Positions 18,766-28,117 of a stretch of 64,000 nt of DNA are shown piece by piece; position 1 is the stretch's first letter; each line of letters starts with the position of its first letter. Source of the DNA: Streptomyces rubellomurinus (GTDB lineage: Bacteria > Actinomycetota > Actinomycetes > Streptomycetales > Streptomycetaceae); NCBI RefSeq assembly GCF_000961885.1, contig NZ_JZKH01000041.1, positions 1 through 64,000 on the forward strand, written 5' to 3'. Position numbers and translations under genes: made by a program. The notes beneath the pieces were generated by a model. That model made no database searches. It saw nothing but the letters and a program-made list of their open reading frames with translations, and was not told the DNA's origin.

Positions 18766-18915
18766 TCCGCGGCGCTGCTGCCGTCCCGTAGACCCCAGTC
18801 CTCAAGCCCGAGTCGGTCGGAATCGACAGCGCGCGCCCAGGCACGCGATCTCCTTCCCCGCCCGCTCGGGCGGCCGGTACGGGTTCGAGTCCACTCATCG
18901 TCCGAGAGGTTGTTC

Positions 18916-20559
<1,644 letters not shown>

Positions 20560-20576
20560 TCGGCCGCACAGCGTCA

Positions 20577-20614
20577 CCCGAGGGCCCGGAACCGTACGGT
20601 TCCGGGCCCTCGGG
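20577..20614 (+). terminator. hrdB terminator, perfect 38-bp palindrome
   Basis: The 38 bases form two perfectly complementary 19-base arms with no spacer, starting 18 bases after the hrdB stop codon. The functional hairpin must open a few central pairs as a loop. No U tract follows. Confidence 0.85.
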
Positions 20615-20788
20615 CTGTCCGGGCCCGTCCGGGGGATCTGCCGGACGGGCCCGGACGGCCCGGTTCGTCAGCGTCCGAGTGGCGCTTGTCGCCCGTCCGG
20701 GTGGAGGCGTGCCGGTAAGCGGTCGCCCAGCGTAGTCGATCACCTACGCTGTGCCGGTTGCCTGCTGCCGAGCGACTGGAGCCTCACG

Positions 20789-21691
20789 GTGCTGCCCGAC
20801 GTGGACCGCGCTGACCTGCCGACCCCCGCCCCGACCCGCCCGGACGGGGGCACGGCCCGTGACGGGCGGCGGCGCCGCCGGGCCGCCGTGCTGGCGCTGC
20901 TGGCCGCCGTGCCCGTCCCGCTGCTCGCGCTCGGCACGGCCGGCCCGGCCGAGGCGCAGCGCCGGGTGGTCGGGGGCGACGCCGTGAGCACCGCCGACCA
21001 CCCGTGGATGGTGGCGCTCTCCAGCCGCCAGCAGTTCGGCAGCGGTCACTCCGGCCAGTTCTGCGGGGGAGTGCTGGTCACCCCGACCAAGGTGGTGACG
21101 GCCGCGCACTGCTTCTACGACGAATCCCGGGGCACCCGGGTGGACCGGCCCGGCCTGCAGGTGATCGTCGGCCGGGACGACATGCGCGGCTCGGCCGGCC
21201 GGGAGGTCTCGGTGCGGTCGGTGTGGGTCCACCCCGACTACTCGTTCTCCGCGAACATGAACGACGTCGCGGTGCTCACGCTCACCGAGTCGCAGGGCGA
21301 CCGGCCGGTGATCGATCTGATCGGCCAGGGGGAGAGCGCGCCGTACGCGCCCGGGACGCGGGCGCAGGTCTACGGCTGGGGCGACACCACCGGGCGGGGG
21401 GACTACTCTCCGGTGCTGCGCGGTGTCGAGGTGTCGATGATCGCCGACCAGACCTGCGCGCACGCCTACCCGGGCGGGCCGGACGGCAAGTTCGACGCCC
21501 GGGGGATGGTCTGCGCGGGCGAGGAGAAGGGCGGGAAGGACGCCTGCCAGGGCGACAGCGGCGGCCCGCTGGTGGTCGAGGGCCGGCTGGTCGGCCTGGT
21601 GTCCTGGGGGACGGGCTGCGCCGAGGCGGCCCACCCCGGCGTCTACACCCGGATCTCCTCGGTCACGGACAAGGTCCGCTCGGCGCTGTGA
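20789..21691 (+). CDS. Secreted trypsin-like serine protease (family S1)
   Basis: Product of 300 residues. The N-terminal region holds RRRRR followed by AAVLALLAAVPVPLLALGTAGPAEAQ, a signal peptide with probable cleavage before or near RRVVGGDAV; the mature enzyme begins at VVGG, as in activated trypsins. The catalytic triad is visible: His in VTAAHCFYD, Asp in MNDVAVL and Ser in CQGDSGGPLVV. Paired cysteines and the end SWGTGCAEAAHPGVYTRISS are typical of chymotrypsin-like proteases. The Asp six residues before the catalytic Ser (KDACQGDSGG) predicts cleavage after Lys/Arg. GTG 20789 is chosen because GGAG lies 7 bases upstream at 20778-20781. It probably digests extracellular protein during growth on complex media or mycelial remodelling. 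Confidence 0.93.
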   Translation: MLPDVDRADLPTPAPTRPDGGTARDGRRRRRAAVLALLAAVPVPLLALGTAGPAEAQRRVVGGDAVSTADHPWMVALSSRQQFGSGHSGQFCGGVLVTPTKVVTAAHCFYDESRGTRVDRPGLQVIVGRDDMRGSAGREVSVRSVWVHPDYSFSANMNDVAVLTLTESQGDRPVIDLIGQGESAPYAPGTRAQVYGWGDTTGRGDYSPVLRGVEVSMIADQTCAHAYPGGPDGKFDARGMVCAGEEKGGKDACQGDSGGPLVVEGRLVGLVSWGTGCAEAAHPGVYTRISSVTDKVRSAL

Positions 21692-21786
21692 CGCCCGGGG
21701 GCCGGAGCCCCTCCCGGATCCGTGACCGGGCGGTCACGTTCTGACGTCGCGTCGGGCGGGGCCGGCCGAACGCGGGGGAAACGACG

Positions 21787-21827
21787 GAGCCGGGCGAACG
21801 GCCCCCGAGGGGTCGTTCGCCCGGCTC
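21787..21827. terminator. Bidirectional terminator between protease and small zinc protein
   Basis: Perfect 14-base arms (21787-21800 and 21814-21827) around a 13-base loop. It sits between convergent genes ending at 21691 (plus) and 21892 (minus). Confidence 0.8.
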
Positions 21828-21891
21828 ACCGGTCGCACGTGGTGTGCGACCGGACACAGCTCGACGTTGTCTGCTGGTGCGGCGCCCGGGA

Positions 21892-22125
21892 TCAGCGCTC
21901 GTCGTCGGCGGCCGTCGCGGTGGTGGTGCTGGTCAGGCGGCCGCTCTCGTCCTGTATCTCCACGGCGATCTTCTTGAGCTCGGGCTCGAACTTCCGGCCG
22001 TGGTGGGCGCAGAAGAGCAGCTCGCCGCCGCTTGCGAGGACGACGCGCAGGTAGGCCTGGGCGCCGCAGCGGTCGCAGCGGTCAGCCGCGGTGAGCGGGC
22101 TCGCAGGGGTCAGAACAGTAGTCAC
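21892..22125 (-). CDS. Small zinc-binding protein (DUF7455-like)
   Basis: Product of 77 residues. Cys17, Cys20, Cys39 and His42 (in DRCDRCGAQAYLRV and LLFCAHHGRKF) have the spacing of a single zinc site, and the sequence fits a small actinobacterial family I know as DUF7455, of unknown function. The rest is a short acidic, Thr-rich tail. The GTG start at 22125 has GAGG about 5 bases upstream. It is divergent from parE, a conserved arrangement in Streptomyces as I recall, but no role in topology has been shown. Confidence 0.85.
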   Translation of the reverse strand: MTTVLTPASPLTAADRCDRCGAQAYLRVVLASGGELLFCAHHGRKFEPELKKIAVEIQDESGRLTSTTTATAADDER

Positions 22126-22663
22126 GTCGCCTCTTCTCTAGCTCGACGAGCTGTCGTACCAGGGTCAACATCCAACCAGGTCGAAAACGTTCCCGCTCGT
22201 GGCTTTTCTTCTCTGAGGATTCTGCTGTGTTGATGAGGAGGTGCCCCGGGCGCCGGTGGTTCATGCGTACCGGATCCCGGGAGCGGACCGCGGCTCGAAC
22301 GCCCGATCGGGACCGGGTGCGAGGTCCGCGTAGCATAATCCTCTGCCGGGTTGGAGCATAAGCCCCGCCCCGGGCCCCGGTAGCCTGCATCACAGCAGTT
22401 CCGGAGCCTGCGCCGGGCCCCACGATCCGCCAGGACCGGTGCTACCGGGAGGAGATGGCGCCCCCGGGGCCCGCACCCGGGCGCGGTCCTTGTTCGCGCA
22501 GCGCGTACAAGCCGCGCGGGGCCGGCCCGCCGTGCCACGCACCCAGCGGAGGGGTGCGAGCACACTGGGCGACGGATGTCGGTGCGGCGTGCTGCACTGG
22601 CGGACGGTCCGGATGCGTCCGGATGTGACCGATGAGACAGAACTTCACCGAGGAGAGTGCCGC
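22126..22663. other. Divergent promoter region of small zinc protein and parE
   Basis: A 538-base gap without a convincing gene. On the plus strand GCGTAGCATAATCC at 22327-22340 contains possible -10 boxes and on the minus strand TTGACC (22170-22165) could be a -35 for the small protein gene. A 10-base direct repeat GTCCGGATG(C/T) occurs at 22608-22627 just upstream of parE. AGGAGAG at 22651-22657 is the parE ribosome site. Confidence 0.35.
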
Positions 22664-24775
22664 GTGAGTGCCGAAACGACCGTGCCGTCCGCGCTGCTGG
22701 CCGGCGACGACGGTTCCAACTACACCGCGCGGCACCTGCTCGTCCTGGAGGGTCTGGAGGCGGTCCGCAAGCGCCCCGGCATGTACATCGGCTCGACGGA
22801 CAGCCGCGGTCTGATGCACTGCCTCTGGGAGATCATCGACAACTCGGTCGACGAGGCGCTCGGCGGCTACTGCGACCGCATCGAGGTCCTGCTGCACCCC
22901 GACTCCTCGGTCGAGGTCCGCGACAACGGGCGCGGCATCCCGGTCGACGTCGAGCCCAAGACCGGGCTCTCCGGCGTCGAGGTCGTGATGACCAAGCTGC
23001 ACGCCGGCGGCAAGTTCGGCGGCGGCTCGTACGCGGCCTCCGGCGGTCTGCACGGCGTGGGCGCCTCGGTGGTCAACGCGCTCTCCGCGCGCCTGGACGT
23101 CGAGGTCGACCGCAACGGCCACACCCACGCGATCAGCTTCCGCCGCGGCACCCCCGGCATCTTCACCGAGGCCGGCCCGGACGCGCCGTTCGAGCCCGCC
23201 AACGGACTCGGCAAGGCCCGCAAGGTCCCCAAGACCCGCACCGGCACCCGGATCCGCTACTGGGCCGACCGGCAGATCTTCCTCAAGGACGCCAAGCTCT
23301 CCCTGGAGAACCTGCACAACCGCGCCCGGCAGACGGCCTTCCTCGTCCCCGGCCTGACCATCGTCGTGCGCGACGAGCGGCTCACCGAGAGCGAGCAGGT
23401 CGAGGAGTCGGTCTTCCACTACGACGGCGGCATCGCCGAGTTCTGCGAGTTCCTCGCCCCCGACAAGCCGGTCTGCGACGTGCTGCGGCTGCACGGCGAG
23501 GGCACCTTCAAGGAGACCGTGCCCGTCCTCGACGAGCTCGGCCACATGACGCCCACCGAGGTCACCCGCCAGCTCGGCGTGGACATCGCGCTGCGCTGGG
23601 GCACCGGTTACGACACCACCCTGCGCTCCTTCGTCAACATCATCGCCACCCCCAAGGGCGGCACCCACGTCACCGGCTTCGAGCGCTCGCTGGCCAAGAC
23701 CGTCAACGAGGCGCTGCGCGCGGCCAAGCTGCTGCGCGTCGCCGAGGACGACATCACCAAGGACGACGCCACCGAGGGCCTCACCGCCGTCGTCACCGTC
23801 CGGCTCGCCGAGCCGCAGTTCGAGGGCCAGACCAAGGAGGTGCTCGGCACCTCGGCGGCCAACCGGATCGTCGCCGCTGTCGTCGCCAAGGAGCTGAAGG
23901 CCTTCCTCGGTTCGGCCAAGAAGGACCAGAAGCTCCAGGCCCGGGCCGTCATGGAGAAGGTCGTCGCGGCCGCCCGCACCCGGGTCGCCGCCCGGCAGCA
24001 CAAGGAGGCCCAGCGCCGCAAGACCGCGCTGGAGACCAGCTCGCTGCCCGCCAAGCTGGCCGACTGCCGCAGCGACGACGTCGACCGCAGCGAACTGTTC
24101 ATCGTCGAGGGCGACTCCGCGCTCGGCACCGCCAAGCTCGCCCGCAACTCCGAGTTCCAGGCGCTGCTGCCGATCCGCGGCAAGATCCTCAACGTGCAGA
24201 AGGCCTCGGTGAGCGACATGCTCAAGAACGCCGAGTGCGCCGCGATCATCCAGGTGATAGGGGCCGGTTCGGGCCGTACCTTCGACATCGACCAGGCCCG
24301 CTACGGCCGGGTCATCTTCATGGCCGACGCCGACGTCGACGGCTCGCACATCCGCACCCTGCTGCTCACCCTCTTCCACCGCTACATGCGGCCGATGGTC
24401 GAGCAGGGCCGGGTCTTCGCCGCGGTGCCGCCGCTGCACCGGATCGAGCTGACCAGCCCCAAGCGCGGCCAGGAGAAGTACCACTACACCTACTCCGACG
24501 CCGAACTGCGCTCCACCCTGCTGGAGTTCCAGCGCAAGAACCTGCGCTGGAAGGAGCCGGTGCAGCGCTACAAGGGCCTCGGCGAGATGGACGCCGACCA
24601 GCTGGCCGAGACCACCATGGACCCGCGCCACCGCACCCTGCGCCGGATCAACCTGGGCGACCTGGAGCAGGCCGAGCGGATCTTCGACCTGCTGATGGGC
24701 AACGACGTCGCCCCGCGCAAGGAGTTCATCGTCGACTCGGCGGCCACCCTGGACCGTTCGCGCATCGACGCCTGA
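22664..24775 (+). CDS. parE: DNA topoisomerase IV subunit B
   Basis: ATPase subunit of the type IIA enzyme that unlinks daughter chromosomes, 703 residues. The GHKL ATPase domain shows EIIDNSVDEALGGYC, VRDNGRGIPVDV and GGLHGVGASVVNAL; the transducer follows; the TOPRIM domain has LFIVEGDSALGTAK and the metal-binding IFMADADVDGSH; the C-terminal box is QRYKGLGEMDADQL. It lacks the long insert of GyrB in Gram-negative bacteria. The main gyrB of Streptomyces lies near oriC, and this second copy pairs with the GyrA-like gene at 39747-42197, hence the ParE call. GTG 22664 has AGGAGAG 7 bases upstream. A strong hairpin follows. Confidence 0.95.
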   Translation: MSAETTVPSALLAGDDGSNYTARHLLVLEGLEAVRKRPGMYIGSTDSRGLMHCLWEIIDNSVDEALGGYCDRIEVLLHPDSSVEVRDNGRGIPVDVEPKTGLSGVEVVMTKLHAGGKFGGGSYAASGGLHGVGASVVNALSARLDVEVDRNGHTHAISFRRGTPGIFTEAGPDAPFEPANGLGKARKVPKTRTGTRIRYWADRQIFLKDAKLSLENLHNRARQTAFLVPGLTIVVRDERLTESEQVEESVFHYDGGIAEFCEFLAPDKPVCDVLRLHGEGTFKETVPVLDELGHMTPTEVTRQLGVDIALRWGTGYDTTLRSFVNIIATPKGGTHVTGFERSLAKTVNEALRAAKLLRVAEDDITKDDATEGLTAVVTVRLAEPQFEGQTKEVLGTSAANRIVAAVVAKELKAFLGSAKKDQKLQARAVMEKVVAAARTRVAARQHKEAQRRKTALETSSLPAKLADCRSDDVDRSELFIVEGDSALGTAKLARNSEFQALLPIRGKILNVQKASVSDMLKNAECAAIIQVIGAGSGRTFDIDQARYGRVIFMADADVDGSHIRTLLLTLFHRYMRPMVEQGRVFAAVPPLHRIELTSPKRGQEKYHYTYSDAELRSTLLEFQRKNLRWKEPVQRYKGLGEMDADQLAETTMDPRHRTLRRINLGDLEQAERIFDLLMGNDVAPRKEFIVDSAATLDRSRIDA

Positions 24776-24786
24776 CGCCGACGTTT

Positions 24787-24820
24787 CGAGGGCCCTCCAC
24801 CCGTGGGTGGAGGGCCCTCG
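24787..24820 (+). terminator. parE terminator
   Basis: Perfect 16-base arms (24787-24802 and 24805-24820) with only GT between them, so the loop must include opened pairs. It begins 12 bases after the parE stop. Confidence 0.85.
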
Positions 24821-24929
24821 CGTCCGCGGGTCCACCTGCGGTCCACCCCGGCTCCGATCAGCGGCGAGCGCCGGATCCGTAGCGTCGGAGAGGTCAGCAA
24901 CACGCCTCTCCTCGGGACGGGGAAATCCG

Positions 24930-25415
24930 ATGACTGGTCTCGTCAACATCGTTGTGATCGCCGCGGTGGTGGTCCTGGTGGTCCAGCGGCAGATGCGCGT
25001 CCAGCGCCTGGACGGGGAGCGCCGCTTCTGGGTGCTGCCGCTGGTCCTCGGGGTGATCGCGCTGCGCGACCCGCAGATCATCGACCACCAGCACACCGCG
25101 CTGTCGGCCGGGTTGTTGGCCGCCGGGCTGGTCTCCGTGCTCGCGATGGGGTCGGTCTGGGGCTGGACCGTCCGGATCTGGCGGGACGCGGACGGCACCG
25201 TCCTGGTCAAGGGCACCAAGGCCACCCTGGCCGCCTGGGGTGGGATGATCGCCGTCCGGATCGGGATCTACGCGGTCGGCTCGGCCCTGGGCGTCCACCA
25301 GGCGGGGAGCTCGCTGATGCTCGGCATGGCGGTCCTGCTGCTGGTCCGCTCGCTCGTGGTGAACTGGAGGGCCCGGTCGCTGGAGCCCGCGCAGGCCACC
25401 GCCGTCCTGCGCTGA
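24930..25415 (+). CDS. Small integral membrane protein, CcdC/DUF1453-like
   Basis: Product of 161 residues with four hydrophobic segments: about 3-18, 33-50, 57-78 and 99-140 (the last may be two helices). The layout and the segment DGERRFWVLPLVLGVIALRDP resemble DUF1453/CcdC-like membrane proteins, which in Streptomyces often precede a histidine kinase gene. ATG 24930 has GGGAA at 24919-24925 as ribosome site. It is followed after 30 bases by the sensor kinase and then by the response regulator, so it is likely co-transcribed and may help sense the signal. Its function is not known. Confidence 0.75.
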   Translation: MTGLVNIVVIAAVVVLVVQRQMRVQRLDGERRFWVLPLVLGVIALRDPQIIDHQHTALSAGLLAAGLVSVLAMGSVWGWTVRIWRDADGTVLVKGTKATLAAWGGMIAVRIGIYAVGSALGVHQAGSSLMLGMAVLLLVRSLVVNWRARSLEPAQATAVLR

Positions 25416-25445
25416 TCCGACGCCGTGAGCACCGAGGAGGCATCC

Positions 25446-26606
25446 GTGGCCGGGTGGTACTGGACCCGCTGGCCGTCCCGGGAGGGCCTGGAGCGCGAGG
25501 CCGAGAGCCGACCGCGCCGGGTCCTCACGGTGCTCGGGCGGATCGTCCTGCTGGCCGTCGTCGGCTGGGGGACCTTCGCGAACGGGAAGTACACCGGCTG
25601 GGCGGTGGCGGCCGCGGCGGGCGGACTGGCCGCGTCCGCCGCCCTGTGCACCCTCTACCTCCGGGCCACCCGGGCACAGCGCCCGACCGTTTCCTACCTG
25701 CTGGGCGCCGCCCTGGTCGGCGCCGCCGGGGTGGCCGACTGGGGGCGGGCCTACACGCTCGCCGACCTGCTGTGGATCGGGCTGGCCGTGATCGCCCTCG
25801 TCCGGCTGCCGCCGGCGCCCGCGCTGCTCACCGCGACGGCCGCGCTGGGCTCGTACACCGCGGCCTCCTGGGCGAGTTGGCTCAGCATCGCCGCCACCAT
25901 CGGCGGGGTCGTCCTGCTCGGCTTCCTGCTCCGGCTGGACACCGAGGCGCGCGGCACCGCCCGCCGGCTGCTCGCCCAGGAGCGCGCCGCCCGGGCCGCC
26001 GAGGCGGAGAGCGCCGCGCTCGCCGAACGGGCCCGGATCGCCCGGGAGATCCACGACGTGCTCGCCCACAGCCTCTCCGCGCAGCTCGTCCACCTGGAGG
26101 CCGCCCGGCTGATGCTGGACGCCGGGACGGACCGCGAGCAGATCCGCGAACGGGTCGTCGCCGCGCGGCGGATGGCGCAGGACGGGCTGGCCGAGACCCG
26201 GCAGGCGCTGTCCGCGCTGCGCGGCGAGTTCACACCGGTCGGGGAGTTCCTGGTCGAACTGACCGGCCGGGAGCGGGCCGTGCTCACCGTCACCGGCACG
26301 CCCCGGCCGCTCGCCGCCGAGCCGGCCCTCGCGGTGCGGCGCACCGCGCAGGAGGCGGTCACCAACGTCCGCAAGCACGCGCCGGGCGCCCGCTGCTCGG
26401 TCGAACTGCGCTACCTGGACGGCGCGGTGGAGCTCGAGGTGCGCAACAGCCGGGCGCCGCGCGGGGAGTCGTCCGGTGAGCTGGCCACCAGCGGCAGCGG
26501 GTACGGTCTGCTCGGGATGCGCGAACGCGCGGAACTGCTCGGCGGCACCCTGCTGGCGGGCCCGGAGGACGGAGGGTGGCGCGTGCTGCTGCGGGTGCCG
26601 GCATGA
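25446..26606 (+). CDS. Sensor histidine kinase, NarL/DesK type (HisKA_3)
   Basis: Product of 386 residues from GTG 25446, preferred over GTG 25425 because GAGGAGG at 25434-25440 is 5 bases upstream of it. The N-terminal half has about five or six membrane helices (residues 28-170) with very short loops, suggesting the signal is sensed in or at the membrane. The dimerisation box ERARIAREIHDVLAHSLSAQLVHLEAARL carries phospho-acceptor His203, and the ATPase part includes VRRTAQEAVTNVRKHAPGA (N box) and GSGYGLLGMRERAELLGG (G box). The stop overlaps the ATG of the response regulator (ATGA), so the two are translationally coupled. The stimulus is unknown. Confidence 0.92.
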   Translation: MAGWYWTRWPSREGLEREAESRPRRVLTVLGRIVLLAVVGWGTFANGKYTGWAVAAAAGGLAASAALCTLYLRATRAQRPTVSYLLGAALVGAAGVADWGRAYTLADLLWIGLAVIALVRLPPAPALLTATAALGSYTAASWASWLSIAATIGGVVLLGFLLRLDTEARGTARRLLAQERAARAAEAESAALAERARIAREIHDVLAHSLSAQLVHLEAARLMLDAGTDREQIRERVVAARRMAQDGLAETRQALSALRGEFTPVGEFLVELTGRERAVLTVTGTPRPLAAEPALAVRRTAQEAVTNVRKHAPGARCSVELRYLDGAVELEVRNSRAPRGESSGELATSGSGYGLLGMRERAELLGGTLLAGPEDGGWRVLLRVPA

Positions 26607-27298
26607 CCGGTGGAGCGGTCACCAGGGTGCTGGTGGCGGACGACCAGACCGTGGTGCGCGAGGGCATCGTGATGCTGCTGGGGCTGCTGCCCGGCATCGA
26701 GGTGGTCGGCGCGGCCGCGGACGGGGAGGAGGCCGTCGCCCTGGTGGAGCGGCATCACCCGGACGTGGTGCTGATGGACCTGCGGATGCCGCGGGTCGAC
26801 GGCGTGGAGGCCACCCGGCGGATCCGCGCCGCGCACCCGGGCACCGAGGTCGTGGTGCTCACCACCTACGCCGACGACGAGTCGCTGTTCCCCGCGCTGC
26901 AGGCCGGCGCGCGCGGCTACCTCACCAAGGACGCCGGCGGCGAGGAGATCGCCAAGGCCATCGCCGACGTCCGGGCGGGCGCGGCCGGGCTCTCGCCGCA
27001 GATCCAACTCCGGCTGCTGGAAAGGCTTTCGGAGCAGCCGGCCGAGCCGGCGCCGGCCGTCGGGCGGCCCGCCGCCGGGCCGGCGGAGCTGCCGGACGGG
27101 CTGACCGCGCGGGAGGCCGAGGTGCTGGCCCTGATCGCCCAGGGGCTGTCCAACACCGAGATCGCCCAGCGGCTGTTCGTCAGCCCGGCGACCGTGAAGA
27201 CGCACATCAACAACCTGTTCGCCAAGACCGCCGTCCGGGACCGGGCGCAGGCCGTCGCGTACGCGTTCCGGCACGGAATCACCGGTACGCAGCAGTAG
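26603..27298 (+). CDS. Response regulator, NarL/LuxR family
   Basis: Product of 231 residues, partner of the preceding kinase (4-base overlap ATGA). The receiver domain (residues 8-125) has Asp13/Asp14, phospho-acceptor Asp59 in VVLMDLRMPRVDG, Thr in VVVLTTYADD and Lys in GARGYLTKDAGGEE. A Pro/Ala-rich linker leads to a LuxR-type HTH: LTAREAEVLALIAQGLSNTEIAQRLFVSPATVKTHINNLFAKT. This is a DNA-binding transcription activator or repressor. The DUF485/symporter pair begins 127 bases downstream in the same direction and is the most obvious possible target, by proximity only. Confidence 0.93.
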   Translation: MTGGAVTRVLVADDQTVVREGIVMLLGLLPGIEVVGAAADGEEAVALVERHHPDVVLMDLRMPRVDGVEATRRIRAAHPGTEVVVLTTYADDESLFPALQAGARGYLTKDAGGEEIAKAIADVRAGAAGLSPQIQLRLLERLSEQPAEPAPAVGRPAAGPAELPDGLTAREAEVLALIAQGLSNTEIAQRLFVSPATVKTHINNLFAKTAVRDRAQAVAYAFRHGITGTQQ

Positions 27299-27424
27299 TC
27301 CGATGGGCGTCCGTCAGATCATCGACCACCTCATCGGGTGAAGGTGTCGGCGATGGTCGGAGACGGTCTCCGGGGGCCTCCATCATGGTTCGGGTCAGAA
27401 CGTCCGGCCGGTCCAGGAGCAGCA

Positions 27425-28117
27425 GTGCCACAGCAGCAGACGAGCAGTCCCGGGCAGGGGCAGCGATTCGACTGGTGGGCCGCTCCGGCCGCCGCCAGCG
27501 CGTCCGACCCCTCGGCCGCGCACCGCCGAACGGCGGTACCGGCGCAGCAGCCGCCCGCCCGTCCGGCGGCACCCGACCGGCCGGCCGCCGCCGCGCCGCC
27601 GGCCGTACCGCTGTCGGACCTACCGCTCCCGGCCGTACCGCTGTCGGACCTACCGCTCCCGGCCGTACCGCTGTCGGACCTACCGCTCCCGGCCGCGCCG
27701 CTGTCGGCGCCGCTCCCGGCGACCGCGCCCGTACCGGCGCCGGTGCCCGCGCCCGCGTCGGCGCCCCTGGTCGAGCCGGCCCCGGCGGCCGCCGCCGGCC
27801 CCGACAGCACCGAGGTCTACCGGGCCGTCCAGGCCAGCGCGGCCTTCCAGGACATCCGCCGCGGCTACCGCACCTTCGTCTTCCCGGTCAGCGGCGCCTT
27901 CCTCGGCTGGTTCCTGCTGTACGTCGCCGCGCAGGCCGCCGCCCCCGACCTGATGCGCACCGCGGTGGCCGGCCCGCTCAACGTCGCCTGGCTGCTCGGC
28001 CTGCTGCAGTTCGTCACCACCTTCCTGCTCACCTGGCTCTACGCCCGCAACGCCCGGACCAAGCGCGACCGCGCCGCGCTCGGCCTGCGCTGGGACACCC
28101 AGGACCAGCTCCGGTGA
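27425..28117 (+). CDS. DUF485 membrane protein with Pro-rich N-terminal repeat
   Basis: Product of 230 residues from GTG 27425, supported by AGGAG at 27415-27419 (5-base spacer). The C-terminal 100 residues are a DUF485 domain: EVYRAVQASAAFQDIRRGYRTFVFPVSGAFLGWFLLYVAAQ, a second helix VAWLLGLLQFVTTFLLTWLYA, and a basic tail. DUF485 proteins are small two-helix partners of SSS-family acetate/solute symporters (as YjcH with ActP). Here the gene overlaps the symporter start by 4 bases (GTGA), which fits. The N-terminal 130 residues are unusual for the family: cytoplasmic, Pro/Ala-rich, and containing three identical AVPLSDLPLP units coded by a perfect 30-bp tandem repeat. Confidence 0.87.
   Translation: MPQQQTSSPGQGQRFDWWAAPAAASASDPSAAHRRTAVPAQQPPARPAAPDRPAAAAPPAVPLSDLPLPAVPLSDLPLPAVPLSDLPLPAAPLSAPLPATAPVPAPVPAPASAPLVEPAPAAAAGPDSTEVYRAVQASAAFQDIRRGYRTFVFPVSGAFLGWFLLYVAAQAAAPDLMRTAVAGPLNVAWLLGLLQFVTTFLLTWLYARNARTKRDRAALGLRWDTQDQLR
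27601..27690 (+). repeat. Three perfect copies of a 30-bp tandem repeat inside the DUF485 gene
   Basis: The unit begins GGCCGTACCGCTGTCGGACC and is 30 bases long; copies at 27601-27630, 27631-27660 and 27661-27690 are identical, and a decayed fourth begins at 27691. Thirty bases is ten codons, so copy-number change would keep the reading frame and alter the length of the Pro-rich linker. The identity of the copies suggests recent slippage or expansion. Confidence 0.95.
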
